From Fibrobacteria bacterium GUT31 (GTDB lineage: Bacteria > Fibrobacterota > Fibrobacteria > Fibrobacterales > Fibrobacteraceae), in NCBI GenBank assembly GCA_001462225.1, contig LIUH01000152.1:1-34984 (forward strand): a DNA stretch of 34,984 bases, in the 5' to 3' direction. Shown piece after piece: positions 31,886 through 34,984 of this stretch (positions are counted from its first letter, which is position 1; every line of letters starts with the position of its first letter). Both the position numbers and the translations under genes were made by a program. The notes under the pieces are model-generated. The model saw only the letters and a list, made by a program, of their open reading frames with translations, made no database searches and was not told where the DNA came from.

Positions 31886-32163
31886 TAATGATAATCCACC
31901 AGTTCAACAAGTTGTCTTTTGGCTATTCTTGCATTGTAACTTTCCTGCCAACGGACAAAAAAGCCTTCAGACATTCCAAAATATTTGGTTAACAACAAGT
32001 CTAAATCCGCAGCCATTGGCTCGCCGCCTTCTATAACGGCAAATAATTTCCAAGCAGGGACAGATATAGCGTTTGCCACCTGTTCAATCGTTAGATTGTG
32101 AGGTTCTATAAATTCTTCTTTAAGAACCGTTCCAACTGTCTCTAATTCTATATACTTTTTCAT
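31885..32163 (-). CDS. HigA-family antitoxin (XRE), without an adjacent toxin
   Basis: The protein has 92 aa from the ATG at 32161-32163. HigA-type helix-turn-helix: GTVLKEEFIEPHNLTIEQVANAISVPAWKLFAVIEGGEPMAADLDLLLTKYFGMSEGFFVRWQESYNARIAKRQL. A longer reading of the frame to 32319 is rejected: it runs through the promoter and a terminator copy, while TATATT ends 9 nt before the chosen ATG. HigA normally neutralises HigB and represses the operon. No HigB gene is found upstream, where there are repeats, or downstream, where trpF starts at the stop codon. It may be an orphan repressor or act with the toxin at 24.4 kb. Confidence 0.82.
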
Positions 32164-32172
32164 CTGTACATT

Positions 32173-32183
32173 AATATAGAAAA
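32173..32183 (-). promoter_or_regulatory. Extended -10 element of the HigA-trpF operon
   Basis: On the - strand TTTTC-TATATT ends 9 nt before the HigA ATG; leaderless translation is predicted. The 20-bp element shared with the DUF3990 module (32185-32204) lies immediately upstream. Confidence 0.55.
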
Positions 32184-32248
32184 CCGAATTATCTTGCGAA
32201 ATCAAGCAATAGCGTGCTTTGTCTTGCCAAAAATATGCATAAATGTAT

Positions 32249-32314
32249 TTATACAAAAGCCACCGAACACCAGGCAAAGAAAGTTCTAGCGATACTTTGC
32301 CTAGGCCAGTGGCC
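32249..32314 (-). repeat. 66-bp direct repeat, copy 1 (duplicated terminator)
   Basis: Identical over 66 bases to 33809-33874, exactly 1560 bp away. On the - strand it folds into a stem AGGCAAAG / CTTTGCCT with outer pairs GCCAC / GTGGC, followed by TTTTG. Together the copies bracket the AT-rich cassette. Confidence 0.85.
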
Positions 32315-32346
32315 GGCACCTACGCTATGAAGCGGGTTAACGTCAG
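32313..32346 (-). pseudogene. 3' remnant of a second outer-membrane barrel gene
   Basis: The - strand reads DVNPLHSVGAG and then breaks, matching the C-terminal DFDPLHTVSAG of the intact barrel protein at 33887-34567 (about 82% base identity over 31 positions). The final VTYYF codons are missing: the terminator copy is joined directly to the remnant. Confidence 0.65.
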
Positions 32347-32351
32347 CTAAC

Positions 32352-32371
32352 TTATTCGCTTGGGGAGTGGC
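32352..32371 (+). repeat. Dispersed 20-bp repeat, second copy
   Basis: TTATTCGCTTGGGGAGTGGC is identical to the sequence at the junction of the lepB stop region and the 1.25-kb inverted repeat. It lies between the barrel-gene remnant and the end of the AT-rich cassette, so it may mark a recombination junction. Confidence 0.6.
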
Positions 32372-32374
32372 ATA

Positions 32375-32841
32375 TCATTCGCCTAGACCAATAACATGAG
32401 TTAAAATTATTCCGGTTCTAAATTTATTTTTTACTAAATCCAACATAATCGTGTTTATCTTTTCATCTTTTATTTTAGACTCAATTCCAAGCATTCTAAA
32501 ATAAGCATCTAATAATATATATGTATTGCACCAGATGGTTTCTTTTTCATTTAATTCAACTCCATCGGCATCTTTTATTATAATTGAATGCTTCCCTGAT
32601 GTATTTTTCTTAATAAAAACGTCTAAGAAACATAAAAATTTATATGAAAGATCTGTACATCCCGGTATTTTGCTAAATTTGTCAATATATATATTTTTTT
32701 AGCCTCAGTACTTACATTATTCAAAGTCATTAAACCATCTCTAAAAGAAAAATCATGACATTCATTTTGCTTGCCTATATCATATATTGATGATTTTAAT
32801 TTACTAACAATTTCATCAAAAAAAACAATACTTTTTGGCAT
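32375..32841 (-). pseudogene. Unknown AT-rich gene, frame broken at an A7 tract
   Basis: ATG at 32841 with AAAAGGA about 8 nt upstream. The first frame gives MPKSIVFFDEIVSKLKSSIYDIGKQ... to TEAKK and then degenerates to an early stop (32623). One base shift in the A7 tract (T7 on +, 32694-32700) opens a second frame: NIYIDKFSKIPGCTDLSYKF, then FLDVFIKKNTSGKHSIIIKDADG and a terminal GIILTHVIGLGE, stop at 32375. Joined, the product would have about 155 aa. The clean coding character on both sides argues that this is one gene with a one-base deletion, a phase-variable tract, or a sequencing error. I recognise no family. It is the last gene of the cassette. Confidence 0.6.
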
Positions 32842-32851
32842 AAAATTCCTT

Positions 32852-33421
32852 TTAATTTTTCTTGTATTTTTTAAATCTTATTTTTGAATTATATTCAATA
32901 GTATTCAAAACATTGATAATTGCAAATGTAGATAATTTATTCTCCTTATGCTCTTCAATAAGTTTGTTGATAATACGTTGTGCTTCGTCACTTGTTTTCT
33001 CAATAATACCATGTTTTTGGATATACAAACAATAACTTGCTCCATGCTTTTTTTTATCGGCATAGATAAAATTTTCTATAATAGAGATTGCCATATTAAA
33101 AGCCACCCTATGTACAAATAAATATTTAAGAGCATTATCTTTGGAAGTGAAAAATTTATTATCTTTTGTAATTTTAGCAAAAGCTACATAAAGTAGAGCC
33201 GCTATCTTAAATCTATCTATATAAGTCGGTTTCTTCATGTAATTTTTCTTAAAATATTTTTTCGTATCTTGATATTCTTTATGAATAGATAATTTTGAAT
33301 CACAAATAATCTGCTTTAATTTTTTTCCGATTATTTCAAATTCTACAGATGTTTTCGTTGTTTCCTCAATAACCGGGAAAAATATATTATTGATAATTTT
33401 TAAAAATTTTCTTTTAGTCAT
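32852..33421 (-). CDS. Unknown protein of the AT-rich cassette
   Basis: The protein has 189 aa, very rich in Lys, Ile and Asn, mostly predicted helical. Recognisable stretches: FEIIGKKLKQIICDSKLSIHKEYQDTKKYF, YIDRFKIAALLYVAFAKITKD, and AFNMAISIIENFIYADKKKHGASYCLYIQKHG. No signal peptide, no known catalytic motif that I can see. The codon use (A/T at third positions) differs sharply from neighbours. It starts 17 nt after the 56-aa gene and ends 10 nt before the next, so it is one operon. I do not recognise the family; the genomic setting makes a defence or toxin-antitoxin role conceivable but unproven. Confidence 0.65.
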   Translation of the reverse strand: MTKRKFLKIINNIFFPVIEETTKTSVEFEIIGKKLKQIICDSKLSIHKEYQDTKKYFKKNYMKKPTYIDRFKIAALLYVAFAKITKDNKFFTSKDNALKYLFVHRVAFNMAISIIENFIYADKKKHGASYCLYIQKHGIIEKTSDEAQRIINKLIEEHKENKLSTFAIINVLNTIEYNSKIRFKKYKKN

Positions 33422-33438
33422 ACTATAAAATTTCTATT

Positions 33439-33609
33439 TTAATATCTGTAATGTTTAGAGTCAAAAGAAAATTCTACATTTTTCATTGGAATTTCTTCAT
33501 TGTCTAATTTAAATTCATTATAAATCCTAGCACTATCCCGAGCGCTAAAATTTTTAAACTTTTTTGGCAATACAGCAATCATTCTGTAAAGGACAGAATC
33601 TTCTTTCAT
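33439..33609 (-). CDS. 56-aa protein of the AT-rich cassette
   Basis: Reads MKEDSVLYRMIAVLPKKF, continues KNFSARDSARIYNEF, and ends FSFDSKHYRY. GGGGAAAA lies 4 nt before the ATG, and the start overlaps the stop of the 27-aa frame (ATGA). Basic and aromatic, with no known motif. The coupled starts and consistent codon use support real translation. Confidence 0.5.
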   Translation of the reverse strand: MKEDSVLYRMIAVLPKKFKNFSARDSARIYNEFKLDNEEIPMKNVEFSFDSKHYRY

Positions 33610-33689
33610 GCTTTTCCCCGCATTTCACTATATGACAATACTTCGCACATTGCCATTACAAAGCATAATATTCTAAAACATTCTTTCAT
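33606..33689 (-). CDS. 27-aa leader ORF of the AT-rich cassette
   Basis: ATG at 33687-33689, with product MKECFRILCFVMAMCEV... ending SYSEMRGKA. The first two-thirds are hydrophobic, like a short membrane peptide. Its TGA overlaps the next ATG. It is the first frame after the TTGACA/TATATT promoter at 33723-33750 and could be a small toxin, a leader peptide, or an incidental frame. Confidence 0.35.
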   Translation of the reverse strand: MKECFRILCFVMAMCEVLSYSEMRGKA

Positions 33690-33722
33690 TTCAAATATTC
33701 CAAACCAAAAATTTGATGACTA

Positions 33723-33750
33723 AATATAACAAAAAAAACTCTTTTGTCAA
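33723..33750 (-). promoter_or_regulatory. Sigma-70-like promoter of the AT-rich cassette
   Basis: On the - strand TTGACA (33745-33750), a 16-nt spacer and TATATT (33723-33728). The 17 bases AAAATACCCTTGACAAA ending just past the -35 are identical to the barrel-gene promoter at 34.77 kb, and the bases after TATATT (TAGTCAT) also resemble it (TGTCAT). Confidence 0.7.
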
Positions 33751-33808
33751 GGGTATTTTACAATAATATATATTTTTTTTTCCAGTCGAGCAATATTTTT
33801 TTAAAAAA

Positions 33809-33874
33809 TTATACAAAAGCCACCGAACACCAGGCAAAGAAAGTTCTAGCGATACTTTGCCTAGGCCAGTGGCC
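33809..33874 (-). terminator. Terminator of the barrel gene (66-bp repeat, copy 2)
   Basis: On the - strand, beginning 13 nt after the barrel-gene stop, outer arms GCCAC/GTGGC and inner arms AGGCAAAG/CTTTGCCT form a long stem-loop followed by TTTTGTAT. Identical to 32249-32314. Between this and 33751 there is only AT-rich sequence. Confidence 0.65.
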
Positions 33875-33886
33875 CAAATTCAATTC

Positions 33887-34567
33887 TTAGAAGTAATAAG
33901 TTACGCCAGCACTTACAGTATGAAGCGGGTCAAAGTCAGTCTTTACTTTTAGTAATCCTAAATCCTGAGTCTCTTCTGCAAAAGACAATAAGCCGACAAC
34001 ATATCTGACATCAACACCAAGATTTGGGGAAATCATATAGCCAATGCCTGAGGGGATGCCAACATCAACAGAGGCTCTTTTATAGGATAAACCTGAAGGT
34101 TGACCAAGTATTTTAAATTCTGTTCCATCCATATCCACACATTCTTCTGGGGCTTCGACGCCTGCTATGGTAAACTTACCGCATAGGGAGGCACCAATAG
34201 GTATATCCGCCTGAACGCCGGCTTGAATATATAAACCATCTGTCGGGAACCATCTGACCAGTACAGGAACGCTTATTGCAAATTCGCTTTGAGAGAGCTC
34301 GTAAGAATAATAGATATAATCTACCTTCTGTGAGAAGTTCTGCCTATAAAGGAAAGCCACTTCCGGAGCGATTGCAACTGGGCCTAGTGGAATGCTGAGT
34401 GCAACGCCAACTCCAACGCCCAATGGGCCCGCATCGGCATTACCTATCAATTGAGCACTATAGTTAGCTCTTGCTCCGACTTTAAAGCTGTTGTCTTCTT
34501 GTGCACTTGCAACTGTTACTGCACCAAAAAATGCTGCTGCAATTGCGATTTTCTTAACCATGTTCAT
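33887..34567 (-). CDS. Outer-membrane beta-barrel protein
   Basis: The protein has 226 aa. Signal peptide MNMVKKIAIAAAFFGAVTVASAQ, cleaved after about residue 22. The mature part alternates hydrophobic and polar residues as in eight- to ten-strand barrels (FKVGARANYSAQL, PVAIAPEVAFLYRQNF, EFAISVPVLVRWF, YIQAGVQADIPIG, NLGVDVRYVVGLL) and ends in VSAGVTYYF with terminal Phe, the BAM recognition signal. It resembles OmpA-type or PorT-type small barrels. Two Cys flank an extracellular loop (SLCGKF..EECVD). The ATG has GGAGG 6 nt upstream and overlaps the stop of a 56-aa upstream frame (ATGA). A second copy existed, as shown by the remnant at 32.33 kb. Confidence 0.85.
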   Translation of the reverse strand: MNMVKKIAIAAAFFGAVTVASAQEDNSFKVGARANYSAQLIGNADAGPLGVGVGVALSIPLGPVAIAPEVAFLYRQNFSQKVDYIYYSYELSQSEFAISVPVLVRWFPTDGLYIQAGVQADIPIGASLCGKFTIAGVEAPEECVDMDGTEFKILGQPSGLSYKRASVDVGIPSGIGYMISPNLGVDVRYVVGLLSFAEETQDLGLLKVKTDFDPLHTVSAGVTYYF

Positions 34568-34734
34568 AATGAACCTCCATTTTGGTTGTTATTTCCAAGC
34601 GGAATTGCTTGAAATCCTTTAAAAAAGAAAGAGAGGCTTTGTTGCCCCCCTTCTTTTTGAAATTTTTGTGTAATGCCGAATACAGGCGTACATACGCCAC
34701 TGCTTATAATGTCTATCCCGGCAAATTTACTCAT
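34564..34734 (-). CDS. 56-aa upstream ORF of the barrel gene, leaderless
   Basis: ATG at 34732-34734 lies 8 nt after TATATT, the same spacing as nuoD, lepB and the toxin gene. Product MSKFAGIDIISSGVCTPVFG, then ITQKFQKEGGQQSLSFFFKG, ending GNNNQNGGSL. Its TGA overlaps the barrel ATG. The middle of the ORF spans a strong hairpin with a T-rich end (34621-34658), so translating ribosomes would pass through it, an arrangement typical of leader-peptide control. It may equally be an incidental frame; the product has no recognised family. Confidence 0.45.
   Translation of the reverse strand: MSKFAGIDIISSGVCTPVFGITQKFQKEGGQQSLSFFFKGFQAIPLGNNNQNGGSL
34621..34658 (-). terminator. Terminator-like hairpin in the barrel-gene leader
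   Basis: On the - strand AAAAAGAAGGGGGGC, a 6-base loop AACAAA, and GCCTCTCTTTCTTTTTT can pair over ten continuous positions (with G-U pairs) plus four A-U pairs, ending in a T-run. Located about 55 nt upstream of the barrel ATG, it could be an attenuator. Confidence 0.5.
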
Positions 34735-34742
34735 GTATGACA

Positions 34743-34771
34743 AATATAGAATATAAAATCTTCTTTGTCAA
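34743..34771 (-). promoter_or_regulatory. Sigma-70 promoter of the barrel gene
   Basis: On the - strand TTGACA (34766-34771), a 17-nt spacer ending in TTC, and TATATT (34743-34748): the best -35/-10 pair in the window. It identifies TATATT as the -10 hexamer of the recurring TTTTC-TATATT motif. AAAATACCCTTGACAAA is shared with the cassette promoter. Confidence 0.8.
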
Positions 34772-34833
34772 GGGTATTTTTGTGGAATTTTTGGAAATTT
34801 TTTGGGAATTGTGAGAAAAAGATGAGAAAAACC

Positions 34834-34984
34834 TCAATTATTTGCCAAATTCCAAGCGAGTTTATTTTCCAATTTTTTTCTTAACTCCGCAATTTCGGTA
34901 TCCTTAGTGGCAATCTCAGTATCTTTAGCGGCTATCTCAGCTTTATTTGCGGCAATTTCGGTATCTTTAGCAGCAATCTCAGTA
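34834..34984 (-). CDS. 3' end of a coiled-coil repeat protein (partial)
   Basis: Only the last 49 codons are in the window; the 5' part lies beyond 34984. The translation is a tandem 7-aa repeat (TEIAAKD, TEIAANK, AEIAAKD, TEIATKD, TEIAELR), then KKLENKLAWNLANN and stop. Seven-residue periodicity with Ile and Ala at fixed positions is a coiled coil. Repeats like this occur at the C-terminus of Rpn/PD-(D/E)XK family transposase-like proteins, which is my best guess, but the catalytic part is not visible. The last 24 bases recur in reverse at 31221-31244. Confidence 0.6.
   Translation of the reverse strand, partial: TEIAAKDTEIAANKAEIAAKDTEIATKDTEIAELRKKLENKLAWNLANN

Noticed and set aside
32164..32319. 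Longer N-terminus for the HigA antitoxin
   Set aside because: The extension covers a -10 element and part of a duplicated terminator, and the family begins at the internal Met.
32249..33874. 66-bp direct repeats as integrase attachment sites
   Set aside because: No integrase or recombinase gene lies between them, and the repeat is explained as a duplicated terminator of paralogous barrel genes.

Overview
The window looks like a chromosomal segment of a Fibrobacter-related bacterium (phylum Fibrobacterota). The clearest marker is the lipoprotein at 22123-24021, whose C-terminus carries a 'Fibrobacter succinogenes major paralogous' (FISUMP) type domain. Outer-membrane barrels, a TonB-dependent receptor and many lipoproteins show a Gram-negative envelope. 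Most of the segment has moderate GC; 32.37-33.78 kb is strikingly AT-rich. I see no tRNA, rRNA, CRISPR array or transposase.

Layout. 0-5 kb (+): signal peptidase I, a small lipoprotein, enoyl-ACP reductase (fabI) and a TonB-dependent receptor. 5-7.9 kb (-): a four-gene operon of two DUF4349 proteins and two lipoproteins. 7.9-11.9 kb (+): an isolated nuoD, a BamA-like barrel protein and a degenerate HD-GYP protein. 11.9-16.2 kb (-): REC-GGDEF diguanylate cyclase, succinyl-CoA:acetate CoA-transferase, a GltD/NfnB-like flavoprotein and a small Cys-rich protein. 16.2-19.8 kb (+): dnaE. 19.8-26.0 kb is accessory: an AAA/DUF4143 ATPase, a phasin-like protein with a broken C-terminus, the FISUMP lipoprotein, a HigBA-type toxin-antitoxin pair and a DUF3990 (ADP-ribosyltransferase-like) module with two small partners. 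26.3-31.1 kb: der, a Bro-N/Fic fusion and a radical SAM/SPASM protein (+), then ribF and fmt (-). 31.3-35 kb (-): trpF coupled to an orphan HigA antitoxin, an AT-rich four-gene cassette of unknown function, an outer-membrane barrel gene with an upstream ORF, and the 3' end of a coiled-coil repeat protein.

Regulation. Many genes are preceded by an extended -10 element, TTTTC-TATATT or close variants. In eight cases it ends only 6-11 nt before the start codon, which predicts leaderless mRNAs. Other genes (dnaE, fabI, the CoA-transferase, the barrel gene, FISUMP) have a Shine-Dalgarno sequence.

Main points of interest. (1) Seven-base tandem arrays (GAGTTGA/GAGTGGA, GGGTATG, GGGAGTG) occur between genes and also inside five reading frames without breaking them; where the sense strand could give a TGA, the units are altered. 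(2) The AT-rich cassette sits under a promoter nearly identical to that of the neighbouring barrel gene. It is bracketed by a 66-bp direct repeat (the barrel terminator) and by a remnant of a second barrel gene, as if it had replaced a paralogue's body. (3) Five toxin-, antitoxin- or Fic-like loci lie within 15 kb, two sharing a 20-bp element upstream of their promoters.
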